This document shows, piece by piece, positions 6,822-13,655 of a DNA stretch of 15,745 bases (position 1 is the stretch's first letter; each line of letters starts with the position of its first letter). The translations under genes were made by a program, and so were the position numbers. Below the pieces are notes generated by a model that saw only the letters and a program-made list of their open reading frames with translations, had not been told where the DNA came from and searched no databases. Origin of the DNA: Caryophanales bacterium UBA5455 (GTDB lineage: Bacteria > Bacillota_I > Bacilli_A > RFN20 > CAG-826); the NCBI GenBank assembly GCA_002427365.1, contig DIQT01000006.1:107891-123635 (forward strand), given 5' to 3'.

Positions 6822-7196
6822 ATGCTAATTATTTATAATGAAATCTCAACATTTTTTAGTGAATTTGCCTTATGGCTCGCATTAGGCGTCGTCGCCCTTA
6901 TTTTAATTGTTCTTGCAATCTTTTTTATCTTTGCTCGTAAAAAGCAAAGTGTTGCCGAAGAGACCTCGCTCCCCTTAGTTGAAGCACTCGGGGGCATCGC
7001 TAACGTTGTAAGTTGCGAAGCGAAAGGGTCACGGCTTATTCTTGTTCTTAATGATTATGCCTACGTTAAAGAAGAAGTACTTAAACCGCTTGGCATTGAA
7101 TCATTTATTCTAATGAGTAATAAAGTAACGCTTGTCATTGGTAAAGATGCAACGGAACTTGCGGAAATAATTAACCGCGGACGAATAACGAAATAA
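6822..7196 (+). CDS. Membrane-anchored EIIB-like domain protein lacking the phospho-Cys
   Basis: Small protein of 124 residues with one hydrophobic segment (about residues 13-38) followed by the positive stretch ARKK, so the C-terminal domain should face the cytoplasm. Residues 51-118 align by eye with the glucose-type PTS EIIB domain: ALGG at 55-58, NVVS (61-64), SRL (70-72), PLGIESFI (89-96), then a V-GKDATEL-EII ending. In EIIB the phosphorylated Cys lies in a CATRLR-like motif. Here the aligned position is Lys68 (EAKGSRL), so phosphotransfer is not expected. A Cys is present at 65 but is out of register. The ribosome binding site AAAGGAG is strong. It is cotranscribed with NAD kinase and ends in a terminator. 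A sensory or structural role is possible; function unknown. Confidence 0.75.
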   Translation: MLIIYNEISTFFSEFALWLALGVVALILIVLAIFFIFARKKQSVAEETSLPLVEALGGIANVVSCEAKGSRLILVLNDYAYVKEEVLKPLGIESFILMSNKVTLVIGKDATELAEIINRGRITK

Positions 7197-7222
7197 AAAA
7201 GAACCGGATTACCGGTTCTTTT
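7197..7222. terminator. Bidirectional terminator overlapping the maf 3' end
   Basis: An 11-bp perfect stem, AAAAGAACCGG (7197-7207) with CCGGTTCTTTT (7212-7222), has the loop ATTA. The maf stop codon (minus strand TAA, 7209-7211) is in the loop, and one arm encodes the last maf codons. It also ends the plus-strand nadK operon. Confidence 0.9.
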
Positions 7223-7775
7223 CAAATAAATGCTTAAACTTTAATAATTCTTCCGTTGGTAAGCCAACAACATTATCAACACTACCATCAACGCTTTTAA
7301 CAAAGTTATATTTTTTTGACCGAATATCTTGAATGCCATAGCTGCCGGATTTTCCTTGTGGTTCACCGGTTGCGACATAGGCATCAATCATCTTGTCACT
7401 TAGTTCATTAAAAGTCACGGTTGTGACGACGCTTCGCGATATTTCGTGGTCCGGATCAATAATCGTAAAGCCGGAGATAACGTGGTGGGTTTGTCCACTT
7501 AATTGATGTAACATCCATTTTGCGTGTTCGGGGGATTCCGGTTGTCCAAAGACGGTATCGCCTAAGACAACAATCGTATCAACCGCGAGGACTAAATCGT
7601 TAGGATGGGTTGCGGCGATTTTATACGCTTTCATTTGTGAAATTTTCATCGCTAATTCATTTGTGGAAGCTTCAATTTCATCTTCATTAATGTTCGCGGG
7701 AATAATTTCAAATTTATCAACAACTTTTTTTAATAGTTCATGACGCCTTGGCGACTTACTTGCGAGTATAATCAT
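7209..7775 (-). CDS. maf: Maf-family nucleoside triphosphate pyrophosphatase
   Basis: House-cleaning enzyme that hydrolyses non-canonical or excess dTTP/UTP-type nucleotides and modified bases to the monophosphate. Key motifs are SKSPRR (6-11), the catalytic region AVDTIV with Asp66, and GKSGSYGIQD (141-150). The length of 188 residues is normal. The start overlaps the 3' end of the RNase J gene by 20 bases, so translational coupling is likely. The last codons, encoding KNR, form one arm of the terminator hairpin shared with the convergent operon. Which Maf subfamily substrate (dTTP/UTP or m7GTP) applies cannot be settled by eye. Confidence 0.93.
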   Translation of the reverse strand: MIILASKSPRRHELLKKVVDKFEIIPANINEDEIEASTNELAMKISQMKAYKIAATHPNDLVLAVDTIVVLGDTVFGQPESPEHAKWMLHQLSGQTHHVISGFTIIDPDHEISRSVVTTVTFNELSDKMIDAYVATGEPQGKSGSYGIQDIRSKKYNFVKSVDGSVDNVVGLPTEELLKFKHLFEKNR

Positions 7776-9453
7776 AATTATCGTTTTTATCCATTACTAC
7801 CGGAATAATCATTGGTGTCCGTCCGGTAATCCCATATAAGTATTTTTGTGCTGTATTACGAACGGTATTTTTAATTTCACCAAAAGTTACCCGTCCATTT
7901 TTAAATAAATCAATTAACGCGGCATTAACCCGTTCTTCCGCATTAGGAAGTAAGTCAGAGAAGCCATGTTTGACAAAGCCGCGCGAATAAATTTGTGCGG
8001 GCATTAAGAGTTTACTAGCTTTGGAATCAATAACTACGGACACGGCAACCATGCCATCATCACTTAAAATTTTCCGGTCTTTAATTACTGCGTTTGAAAT
8101 TCCGTTAATATCATTACCATCAATATAAATGTCATCCGCTGGTACTTTACCACCCCGGGTTACTTCATGATTTTTAAGTGTTAAAACGTCGCCGTTTTCA
8201 CAAATGAAGATATTTTCTTTCGGAATTCCAAGTTTTTCCGCAATTTCACCATGGAGTTGGAGCATTCTAAATTCGCCGTGGATGGGCATAAAATATTTTG
8301 GCCGAACTAATTTAAGCATTAGCTTTAATTCTTGATCACTAGGGTGACCAGAACTATGAATATTCGTTAGAATAGAATTTGTTAAGACATCCGCACCTAA
8401 TCTAGTTAACTGGTTAACAACGCGGTCAATTGACGCTCCATTACCAGGAATTGGTGAAGAAGAGAAGACGACCGTATCACCAGGAACAATGGAAACTTGT
8501 TTATGGTCACCATTAGCGATGCGCGATAACGCTGCCATTGGTTCACCTTGCGAACCGGTACATAAAATAACAATTTCTTCTTGTTTAAGTTTTTTAATAT
8601 CTTCTAATTCAACTAAATTTGCATCAGGAATTTTAATATAGCCAAGTTCCCGTGCTGTACTAATGACGTTTTGCATGGAGCGGCCAATAATTGCAATCTT
8701 TTTATCATATTCAACCGCGGCTTCAACAATTTGGGAAATCCGCGAGATGTTACTTGAGAAGGTGGAAATAATTAACCGCGCTGGTGCTTGCGAGAAGATC
8801 GCATTAATCGCATTAATAACTTCCCGTTCACTTGGGGTATATCCAGGCACTTCAGCATTAGTGGAGTCGCTTAATAATAAATCAACACCCGCATTACCCA
8901 TTGCTGCAATCTTACCTAGATCGATATCTTTGCCAACGGGCGTTAAGTCAATTTTAAAGTCACCAGTCGAAAAGATGTTTCCATGTGGAGTTTCAACCGC
9001 AATCCCAAACGCATCAGGAATTGAGTGCGTCATTTGAACAAATGAAACTTTAAAGTTATTAACATAATAAACATCATCTTCATCAAATTCGATAATTGTT
9101 ACTTGTTCACGGACCCGCATTTCTTTAAGTTTTTTTCTAATTAATGCCGCGGCAAGTTTTGGTGCGTAAATGACCGGAATATGGACATTTCGCATTAAAA
9201 AAGGAATTCCGCCAATATGGTCTTCATGACCATGCGTAATAAAAAGGGCCTTGATTTTACTCCGATTATTTCGTAAATGCGTATAATCAGGAATTACATA
9301 ATCAACACCAGGGAATTCACTTTCGGGGAACATCACCCCCGCGTCTAAAATGATAATCGTGGTATCATCTTCCACGACATAAGTATTCTTTCCAACCTCG
9401 CCTAACCCCCCAAGGGCATATATCGAAACTGGAGAAGGCAATTTTGCTGCCAT
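7756..9453 (-). CDS. rnj: Ribonuclease J (beta-CASP metallo-beta-lactamase RNase)
   Basis: Bifunctional 5'-3' exonuclease and endonuclease central to mRNA decay and rRNA maturation in Gram-positives, working with the RNase Y/YlbF system. The metal-binding HGHEDH is at 74-79 in the N-terminal metallo-beta-lactamase domain. A GDFKIDLTPVG stretch follows, then the beta-CASP domain ending in the HSSGHPSDQEL and MPIHGEF motifs. The length of 565 residues matches RNase J1/J2. The ATG at 9453 has a GGAGG site (9461-9465) seven bases upstream. A promoter lies about 50 bases upstream. The gene overlaps maf by 20 bases and follows def. The def-RNase J closeness is also known from Bacillus. Confidence 0.96.
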   Translation of the reverse strand: MAAKLPSPVSIYALGGLGEVGKNTYVVEDDTTIIILDAGVMFPESEFPGVDYVIPDYTHLRNNRSKIKALFITHGHEDHIGGIPFLMRNVHIPVIYAPKLAAALIRKKLKEMRVREQVTIIEFDEDDVYYVNNFKVSFVQMTHSIPDAFGIAVETPHGNIFSTGDFKIDLTPVGKDIDLGKIAAMGNAGVDLLLSDSTNAEVPGYTPSEREVINAINAIFSQAPARLIISTFSSNISRISQIVEAAVEYDKKIAIIGRSMQNVISTARELGYIKIPDANLVELEDIKKLKQEEIVILCTGSQGEPMAALSRIANGDHKQVSIVPGDTVVFSSSPIPGNGASIDRVVNQLTRLGADVLTNSILTNIHSSGHPSDQELKLMLKLVRPKYFMPIHGEFRMLQLHGEIAEKLGIPKENIFICENGDVLTLKNHEVTRGGKVPADDIYIDGNDINGISNAVIKDRKILSDDGMVAVSVVIDSKASKLLMPAQIYSRGFVKHGFSDLLPNAEERVNAALIDLFKNGRVTFGEIKNTVRNTAQKYLYGITGRTPMIIPVVMDKNDNYDYTRK

Positions 9454-9505
9454 AAAATATCCTCCAAAATAAAAAATTAATTATTTACTGTCATCTCTAA
9501 TTTAA

Positions 9506-9535
9506 AGTATAGACTATTACTGCATCGTAATGCAA
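9506..9535 (-). promoter_or_regulatory. rnj-maf promoter with inverted repeats in the spacer
   Basis: On the minus strand TTGCAT (9530-9535) and TATACT (9506-9511) are 18 bases apart. The spacer region holds two mutually exclusive inverted repeats: ATTAC/GTAAT (9516-9531) and TGCAT-CGTA-ATGCA (9521-9534). These could be an operator. They lack a T run, so they are not a convincing terminator for def. Confidence 0.6.
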
Positions 9536-9542
9536 ATATAAT

Positions 9543-10085
9543 TTATATTTTAACTGCTTTTTGCTTCCGTGCTAATGCTTGGAGCGGATTGATATGATCA
9601 TAATATAAAACACCATTAAGGTGATCAATTTCATGTTGTAAAACAATCGCATCATACCCTTCAGCCCGAATTACGATGTCTTTATTCGTATGAAGGTCGA
9701 AAGCTTTAACTTTTATCCGGTTTGGGCGGAAAACTAAACCCGCGTGATCTTCGGGCACACTTAAACAGCCTTCGCCATCTTCTAAGTAGGCTTCGCGCAC
9801 ACTTTGTGAAATAATTTTAGGATTCGCTAACATGTAAAGCGTAGTTGTATCATCGTCATTAGGGTAATGTAAAACGATTAACCGTTTGCTTACGCCAACT
9901 TGAGGAGCCGCGAGCCCAACACCAGGCCGTAAATTATACTTTTTCGCTAAATCAGGATCTTTTGATTCAATTAAATGCTTCGCCATTGCAAAAAGAAGAT
10001 CGCTATCTTCCTTACTTAAAGGTAAGGGAACTTCACTAGCGACTTTCCGTAAAATTGGGTGGGTATCATCGTAAATCTTTAACAT
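9543..10085 (-). CDS. def: Peptide deformylase (Gram-positive type)
   Basis: Removes the formyl group from the initiator methionine of nascent proteins at the ribosome. The three metal-site motifs are intact: GVGLAAPQ (55-62), EGCLSVP (105-111, metal ligand Cys107) and QHEIDHLNG (150-158, HExxH). The 180 residues and the extended region between the first two motifs fit the longer type II deformylases of Firmicutes. Upstream of the ATG is AGGA, close to the start codon and weak. Candidate -10 elements lie within about 30-40 bases upstream but without a clear -35. There is no good terminator between def and the RNase J gene, so readthrough into it is likely. Confidence 0.95.
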   Translation of the reverse strand: MLKIYDDTHPILRKVASEVPLPLSKEDSDLLFAMAKHLIESKDPDLAKKYNLRPGVGLAAPQVGVSKRLIVLHYPNDDDTTTLYMLANPKIISQSVREAYLEDGEGCLSVPEDHAGLVFRPNRIKVKAFDLHTNKDIVIRAEGYDAIVLQHEIDHLNGVLYYDHINPLQALARKQKAVKI

Positions 10086-10134
10086 TGTCCTAACTCAAAC
10101 TTTCTTATAATATCTTACCATAAATTATCTAAAG

Positions 10135-10152
10135 TGGAGCAAACATGCTCCA
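10135..10152. promoter_or_regulatory. Inverted repeat between divergent def and ylbF
   Basis: TGGAGCA-AACA-TGCTCCA has perfect 7-base arms and a 4-base centre. It lies about midway between the two divergent starts, upstream of the ylbF -10. The more GC-rich arms in an AT-rich spacer suggest an operator. No T run follows in either direction, so a terminator is unlikely. Confidence 0.4.
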
Positions 10153-10184
10153 AATCAACATAATATTTCTAAACCAAATAAAAA

Positions 10185-10193
10185 TGGTATAAT
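10185..10193 (+). promoter_or_regulatory. Extended -10 promoter for ylbF-rsmD-coaD
   Basis: TGG-TATAAT is a perfect extended -10 placed 20 bases before the ylbF ATG. No clear -35 is visible. The leader carries AGGAAA about five bases before the start. Confidence 0.7.
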
Positions 10194-10212
10194 TTTACGT
10201 GTAGGAAAACTT

Positions 10213-10575
10213 ATGAACATTGAACTATTAACAAAAATTGAAACATTAAAAACAGCACTTGCTAATGATGAGCGGGTAAAGGCTTTAAATAACGCAAACG
10301 CTAACCTTGAAGCAAGTAAAGAAGTATTTCTTTTAAGTGAAAAGTTTTATGAAGCCCAAGCTAATTATGGGGACGCTGTTGCCGCCTATCCTAGCGGTAG
10401 TGAAGAAGTCTTATTAAGCCAACAAGCGCTTCATTTTGCGAAAAAGGAACTTGATGAGCATCCCTTAGTTCGCACTTATTATGAAGCGTACATTCCGGTG
10501 CGTGATTTATATTGGGAAATTGATGAAACGCTTTTTGCGCCCTTTCGAAGTGTTCATGTAAGTTGTGAGAAGTAA
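10213..10575 (+). CDS. ylbF: YlbF-family RNase Y complex regulator
   Basis: In B. subtilis YlbF forms a complex with YmcA and YaaT that guides RNase Y in mRNA maturation, affecting competence, sporulation and biofilm formation. The protein here is 120 residues, almost entirely predicted helix, with the coiled-coil-like pattern typical of the family and a single Cys (118) near the C-terminus. Assignment rests on this pattern plus strong context: it directly precedes rsmD and coaD, as in B. subtilis, where ylbG lies between. ylbG is missing here. The next gene begins two bases after its stop. The family may also be named com_ylbF in databases. Pathway details in this organism are inferred. Confidence 0.78.
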   Translation: MNIELLTKIETLKTALANDERVKALNNANANLEASKEVFLLSEKFYEAQANYGDAVAAYPSGSEEVLLSQQALHFAKKELDEHPLVRTYYEAYIPVRDLYWEIDETLFAPFRSVHVSCEK

Positions 10576-10577
10576 TT

Positions 10578-11105
10578 ATGATGCGGGTAATTGGTGGAAT
10601 TTATCGCCATCGGCAACTTAAATATCTAAGTGATGATTTAACACGCCCAACGTCGGATCGAATTCGTGAAGCCGTCTTTTCCGCCTTAGGTAACCAAGTT
10701 AATAATAAGACCGTCTTAGATTTATTCGCTGGTAGTGGGGCAATGGGTATTGAAGCTCTATCGCGCGGGGCAGAGAAAGCAACCTTCGTTGATATTCGAA
10801 AAGAAGCAATAAATATCATTAGTGAAAACCTAAAAAGTTTAGGCATTACCGCGGAAGTAATTAAAAGTAATTATCAAGCGTTTCTAAATAAAGAAAACTT
10901 AGACCAATATGATTTAATTTTCTTAGATCCCCCGTATGCATTTCAACAACTTTCTTCCTTACTCGAAACGTTATGTGTTAAAGTTAATAAGGATGCGATC
11001 TTCGTTATTGAAGTAAATCATCAACATGACTTTAGTTCGTTTAACTTTAAAAAAATCCGTGAATATAAATATTCCGACAAATTCATTTACATAATCGGGA
11101 GGTAA
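10578..11105 (+). CDS. rsmD: 16S rRNA (guanine966-N2)-methyltransferase
   Basis: S-adenosylmethionine-dependent methyltransferase that modifies G966 of 16S rRNA (E. coli numbering). The N-terminal RVIGGIYRHRQL and RPTSDRIREA (23-32) are RsmD signatures. The SAM-binding LFAGSGAMGIEA ends at residue 60, and the catalytic DPPY is at 117-120. The length of 175 residues is normal. The gene starts with ATGATG; the second codon (10581) gives the more usual MRVI beginning, and either is possible. Only a weak GAGAAG lies upstream, consistent with coupling to ylbF two bases away. Its stop is two bases from coaD. Confidence 0.94.
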   Translation: MMRVIGGIYRHRQLKYLSDDLTRPTSDRIREAVFSALGNQVNNKTVLDLFAGSGAMGIEALSRGAEKATFVDIRKEAINIISENLKSLGITAEVIKSNYQAFLNKENLDQYDLIFLDPPYAFQQLSSLLETLCVKVNKDAIFVIEVNHQHDFSSFNFKKIREYKYSDKFIYIIGR

Positions 11106-11106
11106 T

Positions 11107-11595
11107 ATGAAAAAGATTGCAATTTATCCAGGTTCCTTTGACCCATTTACGAATGGCCATTATGATATTTTACGAAGAGCGTTAAAAGTTTTTGATGAAA
11201 TTATTGTTCTTGTTGCAATTCAACCAAATAAGGTTGCTTATTTTTCAATTGAAGAACGGGTTGATATGATTAAGGAAGCAATTAGCGACCTTCCTGGTGT
11301 TAGTGTTGATTCAAGCACGGGTTTATCGGTTGAATATGCCCTAAAACATCAGGCAATCGCAATTATCCGCGGTTTACGCGCAGCGGGTGACTTTGAATAT
11401 GAATTTAAACTTGCCGCTGGCAATCGCTTTCTCCATGAAGAAATTGATATGGTGCTATTTATGGCGGATCCACAGTTTACGTTTCTTTCATCATCCACCG
11501 TTAAAGAACTAGCGCTTAACGATGTCGATGTTTCGCCGCTTGTCCCACCGAGTGTCACGAAAGCATTTAGGAAGAAATTAAAAAAGGCCGAGTAA
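11107..11595 (+). CDS. coaD: Phosphopantetheine adenylyltransferase
   Basis: Catalyses the penultimate step of coenzyme A synthesis, joining ATP and 4'-phosphopantetheine to form dephospho-CoA. The nucleotidyltransferase motif YPGSFDPFTNGH (7-18, T/HxGH-type) is intact, with GLRAAGDFEYE (89-99) and the C-terminal SSSTVKEL (128-135). At 162 residues it is the usual size. The ribosome binding site GGGAGG overlaps the rsmD stop, so the genes are tightly coupled. rsmD-coaD adjacency is very common in bacteria. The stop codon lies in the loop of the terminator, and the final codons form its left arm. Confidence 0.96.
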   Translation: MKKIAIYPGSFDPFTNGHYDILRRALKVFDEIIVLVAIQPNKVAYFSIEERVDMIKEAISDLPGVSVDSSTGLSVEYALKHQAIAIIRGLRAAGDFEYEFKLAAGNRFLHEEIDMVLFMADPQFTFLSSSTVKELALNDVDVSPLVPPSVTKAFRKKLKKAE

Positions 11596-11607
11596 TTCGG
11601 CCTTTTT
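11581..11607. terminator. Terminator overlapping the coaD stop
   Basis: AAAAAGGCCGA (11581-11591) pairs perfectly with TCGGCCTTTTT (11597-11607) over 11 bp, with a GTAAT loop containing most of the TAA stop of coaD. It can also end the convergent PgeF-like gene, whose stop is 21 bases away. Confidence 0.92.
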
Positions 11608-11627
11608 ACTTTGAAGACAAGTTAATT

Positions 11628-12395
11628 TTATAAGCGAGCAATATACGAAACGTTTCGCCCAGTCGGGTGCGTTTTACCCGCTGCAAAGAACGTATCATCA
11701 TTTTCATGTGTGCAAATTCCTGATACCGTAATATTTTCAACCGGTACGCCTAACTCCCGAAGTTGGAGGAAATTAATAAATGGTGTATCAAGAAAATAAA
11801 CGCCCATGGACCGCTTAATACCGCGCGCATAAACTTTATCCACCGCGGCGATTTTAAGCGCGTCTTCTTCGTTAAGTTCGTTATGACCAAAGCTGACGGA
11901 TGGACCAAACATAAAGTATAAATCGCGTGGTTCAAGATTTTCTTTCGCAATTAATTCGCGAACAATTGAAGAAGTTGCTCCATTTAGTGTTCCTTTATCG
12001 CCCGCATGAATAATCCCAACTAAATCATGTTTTGGTGAACAAAAGAAGATGGGGACGCAGTCGGCATGATAAATCGCTAAATATAAATTACGGTCTTTCG
12101 TATATAAAGCATCACCAGTGATCCCATCATCAAAACTTTCATACCCTCGTCCGCCATCACTAACATGGACTTCGGTAATAATTGAAGTATGCCCTTGTTT
12201 TGTAAAGACAACTTGGTTCGGTTTAATTCCTAAATCTTCTAACCAGCGTTTCCGGTTTTCTCGTACAAACATAGGATCATCACCAACGGTAAACGATAAG
12301 TTAAGCGAATCATATGGGGGTAAAGAAACGCCGCCATGACGTGTTGAAGTTGCTGCAATTAGAAAGGGAAATTGTTCCCAAAACGTGTGTTTCAT
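11628..12395 (-). CDS. pgeF: YfiH/PgeF-family (multicopper polyphenol oxidase-like) protein
   Basis: Member of the DUF152/YfiH family, linked in E. coli to peptidoglycan editing (removal of mis-incorporated L-Ser from muropeptide precursors) and elsewhere to purine nucleoside phosphorylase or adenosine deaminase activity. The metal-ligand set is recognisable: His69 in KQGHTSII, Cys113 in HADCVPIFF and His130 in IIHAGDKG. The usual HAGWRG is HAGDKG here, a substitution next to the ligand. The N-terminal STRHGGVS (17-24) is typical. The length of 255 residues is normal. The start has the ribosome binding site AGAGGTG. A TATAAT (minus strand, 12418-12423) lies upstream with no good -35. The biochemical role is not certain. 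Confidence 0.85.
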   Translation of the reverse strand: MKHTFWEQFPFLIAATSTRHGGVSLPPYDSLNLSFTVGDDPMFVRENRKRWLEDLGIKPNQVVFTKQGHTSIITEVHVSDGGRGYESFDDGITGDALYTKDRNLYLAIYHADCVPIFFCSPKHDLVGIIHAGDKGTLNGATSSIVRELIAKENLEPRDLYFMFGPSVSFGHNELNEEDALKIAAVDKVYARGIKRSMGVYFLDTPFINFLQLRELGVPVENITVSGICTHENDDTFFAAGKTHPTGRNVSYIARL

Positions 12396-12440
12396 TATTA
12401 ATCACCTCTACTAATTAATTATACAAAAAGTTTATGAAAT

Positions 12441-12466
12441 AAAAAAGCCACACGTTAGTGTGTGGC
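12441..12466 (-). terminator. Terminator of the thioredoxin-like gene
   Basis: On the minus strand GCCACAC (12460-12466) and GTGTGGC (12447-12453) form a 7-bp stem with a 6-base loop, followed directly by six T. It lies between this gene and the downstream PgeF-like gene, so these minus-strand genes are separate units unless there is readthrough. Confidence 0.88.
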
Positions 12467-12489
12467 AATTATTATTAATAAGAAGGAAA

Positions 12490-13266
12490 TTATTTACCGA
12501 AGTTTCCGGTTCCGGTCCACGCATCATATAAGAAGGCGGCTTTTTCAATGTTTGTTGCACCAGGTAAACTAATGAATGCTTGTTGAACACCTGGTGTATT
12601 CGTATCATCTGTAAAGTCAATTAAGAAGATGGTTGGTGTCGCGAAGCTATTACTTTGATCATAAGCTTTATTAATGCCGTCTAAGACGGAATCAGCGGCT
12701 GCAAAGTCGCTTTGACCTAAGAACTTTTTATTATAATAATAACTTGATTTCGCAATTCCGACGGTTTCATCAAGGAAGTCCATTGTTGCGTCGTCTTTTA
12801 ACCAATTAAGAAATAAATCTTCTTTTTTGTTATCTTTATCAACTTCATCGGTAAAGATTGTGCGAAGTGGATTTTTGAATCCTTTTAATTCTGATTTATA
12901 TTCACTTTGGAAGGCTTTAAAGCCTTTTTGAGCTTCATTACACGCTTCACAACTTTCATTAACGAATACTAAGAAGAACTTTTGACCCGCAAGTGGGTTA
13001 TCCGTGGTATTGTAATAATCTTCAACTAATTTATAAGCATTTTTCTTTTCGCTTTTCTTTAAGGAGAGTTGATAGTTCGCATAATATGTAACGGGACTAT
13101 TCCGTCTTTCCTTATTGTTATCAATCGCGGATGAAATTGCCGGGATTGAGAAAATGATTGCGAAGATAACACCGACTATTAACAACGGTTGAATCCACGC
13201 TGTATTTTTAAGCCAGTTCCAAAATTTCACAAAGATATTTTTACTAGTAGAACCTGTTTTTTTCAT
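12490..13266 (-). CDS. Membrane-anchored thioredoxin-fold protein with CEAC motif
   Basis: The protein has 258 residues. A single hydrophobic segment covers about residues 25-46, followed by the charged NNKERR. This fits an N-in, C-out signal anchor with an extracytoplasmic domain; no lipobox Cys is seen. The domain has FFLVFVNESCEAC with Cys106 and Cys109 in a CxxC at the end of a beta strand, and a candidate cis-Pro in ATPTIFLIDF (Pro211), both hallmarks of the thioredoxin fold. It may be a thiol-disulfide oxidoreductase or a reductant for surface proteins. Partner and reaction are not identified. The ribosome binding site GGAGG is seven bases from the ATG, with a good promoter and a terminator of its own. 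No dsbD/ccdA-like gene is in the window. Confidence 0.75.
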   Translation of the reverse strand: MKKTGSTSKNIFVKFWNWLKNTAWIQPLLIVGVIFAIIFSIPAISSAIDNNKERRNSPVTYYANYQLSLKKSEKKNAYKLVEDYYNTTDNPLAGQKFFLVFVNESCEACNEAQKGFKAFQSEYKSELKGFKNPLRTIFTDEVDKDNKKEDLFLNWLKDDATMDFLDETVGIAKSSYYYNKKFLGQSDFAAADSVLDGINKAYDQSNSFATPTIFLIDFTDDTNTPGVQQAFISLPGATNIEKAAFLYDAWTGTGNFGK

Positions 13267-13299
13267 TAGACATCCTCCAAATACTAGATAGCACGATAT

Positions 13300-13328
13300 A
13301 TAATACCATCACGCGCGACAATATTCAA
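13300..13328 (-). promoter_or_regulatory. Promoter of the thioredoxin-like gene
   Basis: On the minus strand TTGAAT (13323-13328) and TATTAT (13300-13305) are separated by 17 bases, and TGG precedes the -10 (extended -10). It lies about 35 bases before the start codon. Confidence 0.75.
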
Positions 13329-13531
13329 TGAAGAAGTTGCATTTACGCGCTTATATATTGTCCTAAATTATTGTCCGTTTTTCAAGTAAAATCGGTCGCA
13401 AAGTTTATTTCATTTACATTCATTTCCAAATTCAACAATCGTTTTAACGATTTAAAGAAATTTATCCGTGAAACTTTTAAAAAAAGTCCGAAAAATTGAA
13501 GAAAAAGGTCGGATGTTATATAGCGAATCGA
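13329..13531. other. Gene-free stretch with one palindrome
   Basis: No convincing ORF or RNA gene is seen. It contains AATCGTTTTAACGATT (13437-13452), a perfect inverted repeat with 7-base arms, about 110 bases upstream of the thioredoxin-like gene's promoter. A looser TCCGA/TCGGA pair lies further right. It marks the passage from core genes to the repeat-bounded segment. Confidence 0.4.
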
Positions 13532-13589
13532 GCCCTTTATTCCAAATAAAATAGGCATGACACTTTTGCATCAAACCTATGCTTTCAAT
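13532..13589 (+). repeat. 58-base direct repeat, left copy
   Basis: This segment matches 15688-15745 at 54 of 58 positions without gaps, in the same orientation. It contains a loose hairpin (GCCC...TTTATT with AATAAA...GGC) followed by GACACTTTTGCATCAAACC. The similarity continues weakly to the left (ATATAG and scattered bases). The two copies flank the low-GC two-gene segment. They may be ends of an insertion sequence, a small non-autonomous element, or a dispersed repeat of this genome. Confidence 0.85.
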
Positions 13590-13620
13590 ATGTGTTGAGT
13601 TAACTATTTTGATACACTAG

Positions 13621-13649
13621 CGCACCCCTGACAAATTTTACGCACCCCT
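13621..13649. repeat. Two-unit tandem repeat CGCACCCCT, period 20
   Basis: CGCACCCCTGACAAATTTTA (13621-13640) is followed at once by CGCACCCCT-AAATTT, a second unit missing three bases. TTTTGATACACTAG precedes it. Short repeats of this sort are typical of insertion sequence ends, for example in the IS21 family, but no transposase is present. It may be a relic end or a protein-binding site. Confidence 0.5.
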
Positions 13650-13655
13650 AAATTT

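Noticed and set aside
8663..9037. Plus-strand 124-residue ORF opposite the RNase J gene
   Set aside because: Fully inside a well-supported conserved gene on the other strand, with low-complexity composition and no start signal.
9516..9534. Terminator for def
   Set aside because: The inverted repeats are short, mutually exclusive and lack a T run; they coincide with the RNase J promoter spacer.
13328..13366. Small plus-strand ORF of 12 codons
   Set aside because: No ribosome binding site or promoter, and too short to support.
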